NCBI GenBank assembly: GCA_964016875.1
Contig: OZ024724.1
Coordinates: 4,946,501-5,010,500 of the forward strand
Origin: Fallopia convolvulus
Lineage: Eukaryota; Streptophyta; Magnoliopsida; Caryophyllales; Polygonaceae
Length of the DNA stretch: 64,000 nucleotides
Reading direction: 5' to 3'
Below are positions 1 to 10,950 of this stretch, one piece after another (within the stretch, counting starts at the first letter, position 1; each line of letters begins with the position of its first letter). The notes under the pieces were generated by a model. The model was not told the origin of the DNA. It saw only the letters and a program-made list of their open reading frames with translations, and did no database searches. The position numbers were made by a program, and so were the translations under genes.

Positions 1-251
1 ACTTGAATAGGATTGCTTTCCTTAACTTGATAAAAATCCAATCTTTGTCTTGTCTGATTCTTTGCTTTGTTTGTTTCAATTCATTAGTGTTAGTTTAATA
101 ATCAAAATCCCCCCTTTGTTACTTCTTTGAGTTGATAATAATAAAACTTAGGATACAAGTGTCTCTTGGGTTCGACCCCGACTTAACGACTATACTAGTT
201 GTGTAACTAGGGATTTATTTTTAATTTGGCACGACGACTTTAAGCCAGTCA
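1..251 (+). repeat. 5' LTR, last 251 bases
   Basis: Matches 10174-10424 base for base with two substitutions. It ends in CA at 251 and is followed after five bases by the primer-binding site. Confidence 0.95.
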
Positions 252-256
252 AATTT

Positions 257-274
257 TGGCGCCGTTGCCGGGGG
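257..274 (+). other. Primer-binding site, tRNA-Asp type
   Basis: TGGCGCCGTTGCCGGGGG is complementary to the 3' end of plant tRNA-Asp(GUC), the usual primer of Athila elements. It lies five bases inside the LTR. Confidence 0.9.
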
Positions 275-330
275 CACTTTGATTAATTCTAAGTTTTTAT
301 TGTTACCAACTCTGGTGTGGACCCTAGTTT

Positions 331-1614
331 ATGGTCCACACTCGTGCTACTGATTCTTCTATTTTGCCTCTTGATTCAGAAATCAAAAGGACTCTTTCCA
401 GGTTGAGACGTGAAGTTCGGGAACTACTCCGTGAATTACCTTTCAACTTGGATTCTGCTGAAGCCGAGACAATGGGAGATCAGACTTTGAGCTAGCTGAC
501 TGCCCCAAACTTTCAACAGCAGCCCCTGGCTGTTGAGCTCCCTACGCTGAATGAAGGTGTTAAGTTTGAGTTGAAGTCTAGATTGATCCATCTCTTACCC
601 CAATTCCATGGGCATGGTGGAGAAGATCCAAACAAGCATCTTGCTGAATTTGATCAGGTCTGCTCAAGTATGAAGCCTACAGATGAAACTGAGGATCAGA
701 TCAAGCTGAGGGCGTTTCCTTTCTCTTTGAAGGATTCAGCCAACGAGTGGCTCTACTATCTTTCTCCAGGATCCATAAATACCTAGACTAAGATGAAAGC
801 GGCATTTTTGGAGAAATACTTTCCTGCCACCAAACAGAACAGTCTAAAGAAGAGCCTGAGCAACATTGAGCAACAGGCTGGAGAGAGCCTGTATGATTAT
901 CATGAGCGATTCAAGAGACTGTGTGCTAGCTGTCCATATCATGGGTATTCTGATCAAGACTTGGTACTATACTTCTTTGGTGGATTACTAGATGAAGAGC
1001 GTAGAATGGTGAATGTAGCTTGTGGTGGAAGCCTGATGAACAAGACACCAACAAATGCCCTTGAGCTCTTTTCTGAGCTATCTAAGAACTCAAGGCAATT
1101 CAATAAAAGAACTGGCACTAAAGGAGTCAATTCTATGGACTCCTCTTCTGTTATAAAAGCTGAGATGGCTGAGTTGAAAGATATGATGAAGAGGTTCATG
1201 CTGTTAAGAACCCCTCAACAACTGAAGGCATGTGAAATCTGTGCTGATACACTTCACCCTACTGATGCCTGTCCACAACTCCAGGAACCTCAGGCTGAGG
1301 TTAATGCTGTAGGAGGCTACGGACCTCCTACACCTCATTTTGATCCCTATTCTAATACATATAATAAAGGCTGGGCACATCATCCAAATCTTAGATATGG
1401 GAATCAGAATCAGCCCCAATACAATAATCAAGGAGGAAATCAGCAACCTAGGCCACCGTATGTTCCTAGACCTCCAGTTCAAAATCAGAACAACTCCTTC
1501 AATGCTGAAGAGATGTTTGCAAGGCTAGCCAACACGGTAGACCAGATGAGACAGAATACTCAAGCCAGTATCAAGAATATAGAGACTCAGACTCAGGCCA
1601 GTCCAAGAATATAG
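331..1614 (+). pseudogene. Athila gag, two in-frame stops
   Basis: Encodes the capsid precursor that packages the element RNA. I place the start at the ATG at 331, the first in this frame after the PBS. The frame then runs to 1614 with TAG at 493-495 and 784-786, and the retrotransposon gag fold lies on both sides of the second stop. Typical pieces are LIHLLPQFHGHGGEDP near 577, EWLYYL near 748 and the ESLYDYHERFKRLC stretch near 880. A Cys/His-rich stretch (CEICADTLHPTDACP) near 1230 stands where a nucleic-acid-binding knuckle would be. The C-terminal part is rich in N, Q and P. At ~1605 the frame shifts and the gag tail continues in the next frame. Known: Athila gag is one ORF with pol. Inferred: this copy gives no full Gag without readthrough. 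Confidence 0.85.
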
Positions 1615-2516
1615 AGATTCAAATCAGTCAACTAGCTAATGCAGTAAGCAATATAGAGGCCAGAGATTATGGAAAATTGCCAGCACAACCCATCAATCCT
1701 AGGGAGAATGTGAGTGCGATTATATTACGAAGCGGAAAAGAATTATCGAGAACTGACGAGATATTTGCGGAACCGCGATCGCCGCCACAATCAGAGGCGA
1801 TTGCGGCTGAAGAGACCGCGATTGCGGCCCCTACCATCGGCGATCGCGTCCTCCTCTCTGAGTCCTCGGGATTTGGAAAAATCGAAGACAAGATCGTGTC
1901 CACATCGGGCGGTGATCGCGGTGGCGGTGATTCCCGAAAATCTGAAGAACCGCGAGCGCTGCCTAATCTTCTCGGCGATCACGGCCTGTCTCCAGAATCC
2001 AGCAGTCAATATGTTCGTCCGGATTTCCCTTTTATGGTTTCCCAGAAACCACCTCCTCCTTTTCCTGAAGCACTGAAAGACACAAGGAAGCCAGAGAATG
2101 ACAAGGAGATCTTTGAGACATTTTCCAAGTGTGAGGTAAATATCCCTTTGCTCAATCTGATTAAAAGTGTTCCTAGATTTGCTAAATTTCTGAAAGAGTT
2201 ATGCACTATCAAAAGGAACCAAAAATTAAAAGGGAAACAGAAAGTTAAGGTCAGTGAACATGTCTCTGCTGTATTTCAAAGGCGAATGTCTAAAAAGTGC
2301 AGTGATCCAGGCATGTTCAACATTCCCTGCATAATAGGAGACACTAAAATAGATAAAGCCATGCTTGATTTAGGTGCTTCTATTAATGTTATGCCTTACT
2401 CTGTTTACACTTCACTAGGCTTAGGACCTTTGCATGAAACTGGTGTTATTGTTCAATTAGCTGATAAGTCCACAGTCTACCCGAAAGGGGTTGTTGAAAT
2501 GTCCTTGTTATGGTAG
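1615..2516 (+). pseudogene. Athila gag tail and protease, shifted frame
   Basis: Continues gag in another frame (ISQLANAVSNIE, then KLPAQPINPRENVSAI and LRSGKE, a conserved Athila join). Next comes a ~90-residue insert coded by GC-palindrome cluster I (about 1771-2000), rich in R, D, G, A and E, and then a retropepsin. The protease signature is DLGASINVMP near 2370, the DLGA form typical of Athila rather than DTGA. The frame stops at 2514-2516 after VVEMSLLW, where a one-base shift moves the rest of the protease to the frame starting near 2510. The protease would cut the Gag-Pol precursor. The GC insert is open in frame here although the same words occur in noncoding DNA. Confidence 0.82.
1770..2000 (+). 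repeat. GC palindrome cluster I (in gag-PR frame)
   Basis: Exact GCGATCGC at 1775-1782 and 1840-1847, plus many one-off versions (GCGATTGCGG, GTGATCGCGG, GCGATCACGG). Much more GC-rich than its surroundings and translated in frame. Confidence 0.85.
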
Positions 2517-3309
2517 ATAATCTGCTTTTCCCTGCTGATTTTTATGTGCTTGATATGGATCATGATGTGCATGCTGCACCCATTTTGTTAGGACGTCCTT
2601 TCATGAAAACTGCTAGAACAAAAATTGATATGTGTAAAGTTGTCCTAACTATGGAATTTGATGGGGAGAAATTTGAATATAGTATGGATAATGCTATGAA
2701 ATACCCCCAGGTTGATCATTCTCTCTGTTCTATTGATGTAATTGATCCCATTGTGCAAGAATTCTTTGATACTACTTATGGTGATGAGTTACAATCTGTT
2801 TTAGAGAATGACATCGAAATTTCATGCTTGGATTACAATTTGCCGGATAGATACCATGAAATCCTTGCTGATCTGAATGCTTGCTGTGAATCCTCTGCTG
2901 ATGCTTCGGCCATTGGGCCCATACCACTAACTCTCCCTAGCGAGAAATTGCTCCCTTCTGTAGTACAGGCACCTAAAATTGAGCTTAAACAGCTCCCTGA
3001 GCATTTAAAATGTGCCTTTCTTGGAGATGGTGACACTTTGCCTGTCATTATTTCCAACAAACTGTCCAAGGAGCAAGAAGAAAAATTGGTGCAGGTACTG
3101 AAAGAGCACAAGACAACTCTAGGATGGACTATTGTTGACATTAAGGGGATTAGTCCCTCCACATATATGCATAAGATCCTCCTAGACGATGGTGCCAAGC
3201 CATCTAGACAGCCACAGAGAAGGCTAAACCCACCTATGATGGAGGTAGTCAAAAAGGAGGTACTGAAGCTCCTATAGGCAGGTATGATGTATCCCATCTC
3301 TGATAGTCA
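2510..3309 (+). pseudogene. Athila protease end and linker to RT, broken
   Basis: After the frameshift at ~2510 this frame supplies the C-terminal protease part (DNLLFPADFYVLDM, then ILLGRPFM, the usual GRPF box of gypsy proteases) and a linker ending in the segment that leads into reverse transcriptase (PSRQPQRRLNP, EVVKKEVLKLL). A TAG at 3275-3277 and another shift near 3307 separate it from the RT frame, although ISDSQW, a well-known pre-RT motif, can still be read between. At least three lesions thus lie between gag and RT in this copy. Confidence 0.8.
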
Positions 3310-5316
3310 GTGGTTAGTCCGACCCAAGCTGTGCCCAAAAAGGGAGGCATTACAGTGGTAGAGAATGTGCATGGGGAATTAGTCCCCACACGAGTTCAGA
3401 CAGGTTGGAGAGTCTGCATTGATTACCGTAAGCTGAATGCGGTAACCAGAAATGATCACTTTCCCTTGCCATTCATTGATCAAATGCTTGAGCGACTTGT
3501 CGGTCATTCCTATTATTGCTTTTTAGATGGCTATTCAGGGTACTTTCAAATTGCTATTGCATCGGAGAATCAGGAGAAAACGACATTTACATGTCCATTT
3601 GGCACTTTTGCATACCGCAGAATGCCATTCGGATTGTGTAACGCACCCGGTACGTTCCAACGGTGTATGGTAAGCATCTTTTCTGAGTATATTGAGAATT
3701 TTATAGAGGTTTTTATGGATGACTTTACAGTACATGGAGACGACTTTGATGCCTGTTTAAACCATCTCTCCTTAGTCCTTCAAAGATGTGTAGAAACCAA
3801 TTTGGTTCTAAACTCTGAGAAGTGTCACTTTATGGTTGAGCAAGGCATTGTGTTAGGTCACATAGTGTCATCCAGGGGTATTGAGGTCGATAAGGCAAAG
3901 ATTGATGTCATTCAGTCTTTGCCTTATCCTACTAATGTGCGTCAAGTGCGTTCTTTTCTAGGCCATGCAGGTTTCTATCGCAGGTTTATTAAAGACTTTT
4001 CCAAGATCTCAGCCCCATTGTGTGATTTGCTGAAGAAGGATGTGCCTTATGAGTTTAATGAGGCATGCAAAAAGGCATTTGATGAGTTGAAAACACGCCT
4101 AATCAGTGCCCCAATAATTCAAGCCCCAGATTGGTCTCAACCTTTTGAGATCATGTGTGATGCAAGTGACTACGCTGTAGGGGCTGTTTTGGGTCAAAAG
4201 GAAGCTAGAGAATCTCATGTCATACATTATGCTTCCATGACTCTAAACGATGCCCAAAGGAACTACTCCACCACTGAGAATGAAATGCTTGATGTAGTGT
4301 TTGCCTTGGAGAAGTTCAGACAGTATTTGCTGGGAACAAAGGTGATAGTTTATTCAGACCATGCAACCCTTCGTTATTTAATGACGAAAAAGGAGGCTAA
4401 GCCGAGATTGATAAGATGGATCCTCTTGCTGAGCGAGTTTGATATTGAGATACGGGATAAGAAGGGAGCTGAAAATCTGGTAGCTGATCACCTGAGTCGA
4501 CTTGTACATGTGGAAACCAAGTCAGAAAGCCAAGAACAAATTCAAGGACGATTCCCCGATGACATGCTTTTCGGAATCACCACTGGTGTCCAACCGCGAT
4601 CGCCACCAGAAGATGAGGCGACCGCGGCCAAGACAACCGCGATCGCGGCCAATATCGGCGTCGATCGCGGCCCTGGTGGCGACAACGACAGTGAGCCGCG
4701 ATTCGAGGAGTTTATTTATGGGATCCACTCGTTTAGGCCATGGTACGCAAATCTAGTCAACTACCTCGTCTCCGGGGAGTTTCCGCCTAATTTTACCAAG
4801 GCTCAGAAGGACAAGGTGCGTCATGAATCCCGATTCTATGTCTGGGATGATCCTTATTTATGGAAGCAGTGCACAGATCAGGTAATCCGACGATGTGTCC
4901 CGGATTCTAAGGTACAATCTATCCTGTCTTTTTGTCATTCCTATGCATGTGGGGGTCATTTTGGGACTAATAAAACTGCTAGGAAGGTCTTAGAAGCTGG
5001 TTTTTATTGGCCTCATATTTTTAGGGATGCATTTGCTTTCTGTAAATCATGTGATCGTTGTCAGAGGGTGGGTAATATTTCTAAAAGACATGAGATGCCT
5101 CAATCTCGCATGATATTCTGTGAAATTTTTGATGTTTGGGGCATTAATTTTATGGGACCCTTCCCCTCTTCCTATGGTAATCTGTATATTTTACTTGCGG
5201 TGGACTTTGTTTCCAAGTGGGTGGAAGCAAAGGCCACCAGAACTGATGATTCAAAAGAAGTTGCAGGTTTTCTTAAGGACAACATTTTTTCTAGATTTGG
5301 GTTCCAAAAGCTCTAA
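3310..5316 (+). pseudogene. Athila reverse transcriptase, RNase H, N-terminal integrase
   Basis: A 668-codon open frame (no ATG start; it is part of the polyprotein). Reverse transcriptase comes first (WRVCIDYRKLN, catalytic FMDD near residue 135, coordinates ~3712-3723), then RNase H (CDASDYAVGAVLGQ near 4155, ADHLSRL near 4480). A linker holds GC-palindrome cluster II (4590-4705) translated in frame. Integrase follows, with an HHCC zinc-binding set in 4930-5065 and the first catalytic Asp in VWGINFMG near 5135, the second in AVDFVSKW near 5200. A one-base loss near 5300 ends the frame before the last catalytic Glu, which lies in the next frame. The RT and RH motifs all look intact, in line with the young LTRs. 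Confidence 0.92.
4590..4705 (+). repeat. GC palindrome cluster II (in pol, RH-INT linker)
   Basis: GCGATCGC at 4596-4603 and 4639-4646, with degenerate copies such as TCGATCGCGGCC at ~4661. Lies between RNase H and integrase and keeps the frame open. Confidence 0.85.
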
Positions 5317-6038
5317 TAAGTGACACGGGTACTCATTTTTGCAACAAGACTGTGAGCGCTTTATTGAAGAAGTACCATGTCACTCAGAAGGTCTCTACAG
5401 CCTATCATCCCCAGACCAATGGACAAGCTGAAGTGTCCAACAGGGAGATAAAATCCATTATGGAGAAGACGGTGGCACCTAACAGGAAAGATTGGAGTTT
5501 GAGACTCAATGATGCTTTATGGGCCTACCGTACTGCTTACAAGACACCCATCGGGATGTCTCCTTTCAGATTGGTTTATGGCAAAGGGTGTCACTTGCCA
5601 GTTGAGCTTGAGCATAAAGCTTATTGTGCGGTCCAAAAGTGCAACTTGAACATTAAAGAGAATGGAGAGTTCAGGAAATTACAGTTGCAAGAGTTGGAAG
5701 AGTTGAGATTGCATGCCTATGATAATGCTGTGAATTATAAGAACAAAAGCAAAGCATGTCATGACAAAAACATCCTAAGGAAGGAATTCAAGGTTGGAGA
5801 CAAGGTCCTTCTATTTCACTCTCATCTCACACTCTTCCCAAGCAAACTCCGTTCCAGATGGGCTGGACCGTATACAATTACTCAAGTTTTTCCACATGGG
5901 GCTGTGGAATTATTGGATGGGGATTCCCAAAAGGTGTTCAAGGTTAATGGTCAAAGATTAAAGAAATACCATGAGGGAGTCAACCATGAAGTGCTAGAAG
6001 AGATGGGTCTTGAGGATCCAACCCCAAATGTCAACTAA
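5317..6038 (+). pseudogene. Athila integrase C-terminal half
   Basis: Continues integrase after the frameshift at ~5300. ISDTGTHF and then TAYHPQTNGQAEVSNREIK carry the last part of the DDE catalytic core. The C-terminal part has the GKG-like region (VGDKVLLFHSHL, SKLRSRWAGPY) common to plant gypsy integrases. It ends at 6036-6038. About 30 bases on, the Athila-typical block GGGAGGCAACCCGAGG is followed by a strong splice-donor consensus. Confidence 0.9.
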
Positions 6039-6204
6039 AAAGGCACCAATGTCGAGCCAACGACATTAAACAAAGGCGCTGCTCGGGAGGCAACCCGAGG
6101 TAAGTTTTCTTTTTCTTTTTCTATTTTCTTTTTCTTTAGTTTTCTTTTCAATCTCGTGAGGCTAACATGCAGGTACTAGGTTCGATAGAACATTACTAAA
6201 AATA

Positions 6205-6322
6205 AACCGCGATCCTTCCTTCAACAGGGCGATTGCGAGGCGTTTTTTCGGAAAAGAAAGGAATTGACGGTACCTTTCACAGGCCGCGATCGCGGCCCTC
6301 ACAAGGCCGCGATCGCGGCCCA
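6205..6322 (+). repeat. GC palindrome cluster III (post-pol noncoding)
   Basis: Two perfect 16-mers GGCCGCGATCGCGGCC at about 6282-6297 and 6305-6320, and partial copies at 6207 and 6230. Inside the candidate intron. Confidence 0.85.
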
Positions 6323-6699
6323 TGAGATATAAAAAAAAATTAATTAACACGAGGCAGTGGGGCCACTCCCACCGCCGGCCCCACTCCTCTTCATTCCGCT
6401 TCTCCTTCTCCTTCCTCCTCTATTCTTCATTCTTCTTCAACCTCCATCAAACCTCAATTAAAACCCTGTTCAAGCTCTCATACCCTCCTCAAAAATTTCT
6501 TTCAAACTCAAAACAAAACCCGGATCTACAATCCTCATTCCGTCCTCAATCCAAATCCGTTCATAAAATTTCTTTTACCTCTCTATTTCTTCCCTAAAAT
6601 CAAATCTACAAAAAATCCCAAAATTTCCCCCACACTTTTCAAATCTACCATATACAACCCTCTTAGCCTATTGACGGGTCGGTGAAGGCGTACCAAGGA

Positions 6700-6862
6700 A
6701 GCGACCGCGGCTCGGAGTTGAAGGGAATCGCGGTTCGGAGTAACGACGAAGTCGAATATCGCGGATTGCCTGAAACCGCGATCGCTGCCTCTGTTCAACC
6801 GCGATCGCGGCCTTGCCAGAACCCGCGTTCGCTGCCTCATCTGTTCGGCGATCGCGGCCCAC
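6700..6862 (+). repeat. GC palindrome cluster IV
   Basis: GCGATCGC at 6778-6785, 6801-6808 and 6848-6855, plus decayed copies from 6702. Lies ~80 bases before the env-position ORF. Confidence 0.85.
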
Positions 6863-6938
6863 CAACAGAATCGAATTTTCCAACTTCTATAAGTTGTTTC
6901 TTCGTCTACACTATTGATCTGATTAGCTGCATTTATAG

Positions 6939-8407
6939 ATGGAGTATCCTGTTCAGAGGCTAACTCCTGCTCAGAAGAAAAAATGGAATTCTCTGGCTAA
7001 GAGAAAATTCACTAGTACTAAATTCTTTGATGTTGAGATGCTTGGTACACTAGGCATGTATAATTGTACTAGTGGATTTCTGATGAATGGTGGATTAGGG
7101 GGTTTTATTGAGCTGAATGCCCCTACTTATAGGAACATATTGCTAGAGTTTCTGTCTACATTTCAGGAGGATGAGGGTTTATTCAGATTTAACATTCTGG
7201 ATGAGCCGTATTATATAGACAGAGAGGGGTTGAGAGGTGTGTTTGGGATTACTGGTGTCCATACTGAGAACTGGAAGGCAGTTAATAGAGAGGCAGACCT
7301 TATTGATTTCTGGGAGGCAATTACGGGTTTTGGTTTTTCGCCAAGAGAGGAGAGTATAACTACTGCATTACCCACCCCTGTATTAGATTGTGTCATAAGG
7401 TGCTGTCTATGTGTTTTCTGGGGCAAGGGGAGGTCAACAAGGCATCTCGATTTGACTTGAGCATGATCTGGTGTTTGATGCCTATGAAGGATACAGTTCC
7501 TGATTGGGTTGAGTTATTTATCGGGAGTATTAAGAAGATCTTGAAGAAGGATACAGGCAAGATTGCTATAGGTGGCATGATTACTCTGATTTCCAGAGAG
7601 TTTGTGGGTGAGGAGCGATTTGGACGGCCTGACAGTGTAGAGTTTAAGTTTAATGAAAATCAGCTGAAGCGGGCGCATTGTTTGAAGGGATCAGCTGAGC
7701 AGGGTTATGTCTGGACCATAGGTCATCCAGCTCAGGATTATTTGCGTCTTCCTAGAGTCATGCCTATTGGCCCTGCCTTAGCTTATCTGTACATCGCATC
7801 TGATTTTATTGGTGGGGGCGGGGTTCAGCAGGAGGAGTCTGCAGCTGATGTAGAGATGGACGATTAGGAGGACCATGATGGTCATGATGATGATGATGAT
7901 GGTGATGACGGAGACGATGGAGGAGATGATAGAGATGGTGGTGCTGGTTTTCTGCTTGGAGGTGGTGTTGGTACATCATCTGCTGGATGGGGTGGCAGTT
8001 TTAGTACAACACCATCGAGTACATCGAGTTGGGCACCAGGAGGATATACTGGCTATGGTGATGGTGGAGCTGCTGCTTACAGAGGTGGTTATGGAGGATA
8101 TGGAGATACTTCTGCATGGGACGCTGCTGCAGGTAGAGCTGGTTGGAGTGGACATTCTGATTCAGATTGGCAGAACCGGATGCTCTGGGAGATGGGACGG
8201 CTTACTGTGTCCCAGAATGAGATAGTGTCAGTTCAGAGGGATATTGTGGCACAGTAGAGAGAGTTAGCAGCTCAACAGAGTGCTATTGCATCCACAATTT
8301 AGGACATGCAGCGGATGCAGGGGCAGCACCATGAGTTTTTCAGTCATATGTGGCCAGGTTTTCCTGATTGGTCAGAGTATCAGCAGCCACCAGGTTCCCC
8401 ACAGTGA
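6939..8407 (+). pseudogene. ATHILA ORF-1 family gene in env position
   Basis: The ATG at 6939 follows a splice-acceptor-like TTTATAG. The first 174 codons and the next ~150 (to 7867) form one protein split by a one-base shift near 7425. After a TAG at 7865-7867 the same frame goes on with an Asp-rich run (coded by GAT repeats, 7870-7935), a Gly/Tyr/Ser-rich tail and a Q-rich end, with further TAGs near 8255 and 8300. The body (FNILDEPYYIDREGLRGVFGI and RFDLSMIWCL) resembles the plant ATHILA ORF-1 family. I see no clear signal peptide or membrane span, so 'env-like' refers to position only. Its role is unknown. Confidence 0.7.
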
Positions 8408-8548
8408 GTCTTCTGATTTCCCTTTCCGTTATTTTTATCTGATTTGTCTTTATTTCATTGAGGGCAATGAAAGGTTTAAGTATGGGGGAGGGCGTACTCA
8501 CTGTTGTATATATGTACAGATGCATTTCAGTTTTTGCATTTCATATTA

Positions 8549-8628
<80 letters not shown>

Positions 8629-9157
8629 TAAAATAAAGCCATAAAAATGAGAAAAAAAAGGCATAAAAATCCTGGGATGAGCTGAAAACCCGAAAGGGCG
8701 GCTCAGGTAATAAGCAAGTAACCCGGACCAGCATTAGGCTGGGGTAATAAGAGGTTAATGAGAGATGTGAGTATTTGTGAGCACACCTAAAGAAAAATGA
8801 AAAGAGTGATTAGGTGAAAACCCGAAAGGGCGCCTAAGTAGAATGAGTGGTAAAATCAGAGCGTTTAGGATTCATATTCTACTTTGGGGTTTGGGGACTA
8901 CATTTTAGATGTCGGGTAGATCCTAGGTTGCTCTACACTTTTTGGAGCTCGAGTGTTATATTTTGTATCTGTGAGGTGTGTGATTTGAGCTTTCATGTTT
9001 TAGCTCATTATTTCTCTACATGGGTTCGGGTCGTGAGATTATTTTGAGTGCTTTTTAGTTTTAGATCATTTTTTCCCATTGCTGTCTGTAGACCTTTGTT
9101 GATTTGTCATGTTTGATTTTATTTTTGAGCTTACTCGAGGACGAGCAAGGTCTAAAT
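8408..9157 (+). other. Noncoding 3' region of the Athila element
   Basis: No gene seen. Holds the AAT microsatellite, two copies of AAAACCCGAAAGGGCG (about 8685 and 8816), and, near the end, a conserved-looking block (TTACTCGAGGACGAGCAAGG) leading to the purine tract. Confidence 0.7.
8550..8626 (+). repeat. (AAT)n microsatellite
   Basis: About 25 uninterrupted AAT units in the 3' untranslated part of the Athila element. Confidence 0.97.
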
Positions 9158-9168
9158 ATGGGGGAATT
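9158..9168 (+). other. Polypurine tract of Athila element
   Basis: A short purine run (ATGGGGGAATT) directly before TGATACG, where the 3' LTR begins. It would prime plus-strand synthesis. Confidence 0.8.
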
Positions 9169-10424
9169 TGATACGTTGTGTTTTGTACAGCGTAACTAGA
9201 ACTTTTTAGTACATATTTATGTAGTGTTTTAGGCCTATTGTGAGCATTATGAAGCATCAGAGTTGAAGGCCGAAGTTTAGAGTTAGCGACATTTGGAGAC
9301 GTCAGAGCATTCTGAAGGCCGCGATCGCCGCCGATGCTGAGGGCGGTCGCGGTGGACGTCGCCGAGGAGGACAAGGTCGCCATTTTGATGACCGTGAGAT
9401 ATTGAAGGCCGCGATCGCGGCCATGTATGGGTGGCGATCGCGGTTGCTAGAAGTCGCCGGTGGGTCGCGGTTTGCAGCCAGGCAGCGATCGCGGCTAGGA
9501 ATAGGTGGCGATCGTGGCTTTGTGGATCTGACACGTGTTTATATTTATCCGCTTAGTTTAATATTTTATATTTTTATCTTTTTAATTCCGACTTGTTCGA
9601 GACTATATTAGGTTATTTTTCAGACTTTGTTTGGTATTCTCTTAGACCTAATTTCAGACTTTGTGTTTTTCTCTCTTATGGAGAACTAAACTCCCTAAAT
9701 TCTATTTGAGTTGAAGCTTTTCAGACTCAAGTTGTTGTGAGATTCGTCTTTACAGGTTTATTTCTACAGGTTATTTCAATTCTCTTGTGCGTAATTATTA
9801 TTGATTGTATTGATTTGTACTTGATTGATCACCTTGTTGGAATTAATATTATCTATTGCTAGATCTAGGTTTTCTCGTCGCAAAGCCTAATCTTTGTAGC
9901 AACTCAATTGGTTTAGGACTCGTTGGACTAAAACAATTGAGAAGAGATTTGAATGCATGTTGATTGTTTGACTCGTTGGAATTCAATTGCATGTATCCTG
10001 TTTATCCTTGTTCTTAATGCTAATATCCTTATTATTTATGATCGTTTCATGAATTTTTTGGATGTTAAGTTGCATGTCTCGTTGCCATGTTATAATTCTG
10101 ATCAGGATAGGAATAACTGAAAGAAATAACTTGTTTGAATCTAGGATCAATAACTTGAGGAAGAAAAGTGGATACTTGAATAGGATTGCTTTCCTTAACT
10201 TGATAAAAATCCAATCTTTGTCTTGTCTGATTCTTTGCTTTGTTTGTTTCAATTCATTAGTGTTAGTTTAATAATCAAAATCCCCCCTTTGTTACTTCTT
10301 TGAGTTGATAATAATAAAACTTAGGATACAAGTGTCTCTTGGGTTCGACCCCGACTTACCGACTATACTAGTTGTGTAACTAGGGATTTATTTTTGATTT
10401 GGCACGACGACTTTAAGCCAGTCA
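9169..10424 (+). repeat. 3' LTR of Athila element (1256 bp)
   Basis: Begins TGATACG after the purine tract and ends in AGTCA at 10424. The last 251 bases match 1-251. Contains GC palindrome cluster V in its first third. The five bases after it, GTAAC, are the presumed target duplication. Confidence 0.93.
9316..9526 (+). repeat. GC palindrome cluster V (in LTR)
   Basis: Exact GCGATCGC at 9321-9328, 9411-9418, 9434-9441 and 9485-9492, with decayed copies between. It is inside the LTR, so each insertion carries it twice. Confidence 0.88.
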
Positions 10425-10429
10425 GTAAC

Positions 10430-10950
10430 AGTGTGTTACCTACGTCCACGGGCAGAAAAAGTGTATATTATTATGGAGGATGATTTCAGAGTGTACAACA
10501 ATAGGCATTTCAAGAGTTTATATAGAGACTCAAGAAACCCTAGTACAAATTATGGGCCGAAGGCCCAAACAGATTATGAGAGACCCAAACATAATTAATG
10601 TTGTATTCAAGACATATCAACACTTATATATTTGCAACTGTGAAAACATATTTAGAATAAAGAAGAAGACCGAAATCTAAATTGTTTACTCGAATCTCTC
10701 ATTAATTACGTGTCTTAGATTTGTAAAGAGAAGAGACAAACGAGGTAGATCTAAGCCTCTCTAGCCGTCAAACGGTTTGGACTTTAAGGTAGTATTGGCT
10801 ATAAAGTCTTCGTTTTGACTCAATTAAACGGTACCCTCGACTCGACCTGACCCATACCACTCAACCCAAATTCGAAGTGACCACCCTTCCAAACCTGATT
10901 GATGAGTCAAGTCGTTAGAATCAAAGTGAGGGTGAGGGTTTGGCATGAAT
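10430..10950. other. Host DNA, no gene seen
   Basis: AT-rich flank without a convincing reading frame. From ~10860 it aligns with 31995 onward, the start of the paralogous segment pair. Bases ~10931-10950 are extra compared with that copy. Confidence 0.6.

Larger units (their letters stand above)
6100..6938 (+). promoter_or_regulatory. Candidate intron feeding the env-position ORF
   Basis: Donor GAG/GTAAGT with GT at 6100-6101, shortly after pol. Acceptor TTTATAG ends at 6938, directly before the ATG of the downstream ORF at 6939. The interval includes GC-palindrome clusters III and IV. Spliced env mRNA is known for some env-class plant elements; here it is inferred from the two consensus sites. 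Confidence 0.45.
1..10424 (+). mobile_element. Athila-like Ty3/gypsy LTR retrotransposon, 5' end cut by window
   Basis: Order seen: partial 5' LTR, primer site, gag, protease, RT, RNase H, integrase, a further gene in the env position, purine tract, 3' LTR. Gag and the extra gene resemble the plant Athila lineage, and the PBS fits tRNA-Asp, as in that lineage. The 251 bases of 5' LTR differ from the matching part of the 3' LTR at only two positions I found (near 187 and 216), so the insertion is recent. Even so, the genes carry several stops and frameshifts, so this copy probably cannot move by itself. Five clusters of a GC-rich palindrome lie along it. The base after the 3' LTR begins GTAAC, the expected 5-bp target duplication, but the left partner is outside the window. 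Confidence 0.93.

Noticed and set aside
8546..8734. Minus-strand ORF with a long isoleucine run
   Set aside because: It is only the translation of the AAT microsatellite.
1770..9526. GCGATCGC clusters as cyanobacterial (HIP1) contamination or chimeric assembly
   Set aside because: The words are woven into a plant Athila element, partly in frame with gag and pol, and LTR and internal clusters agree. No bacterial gene is near.
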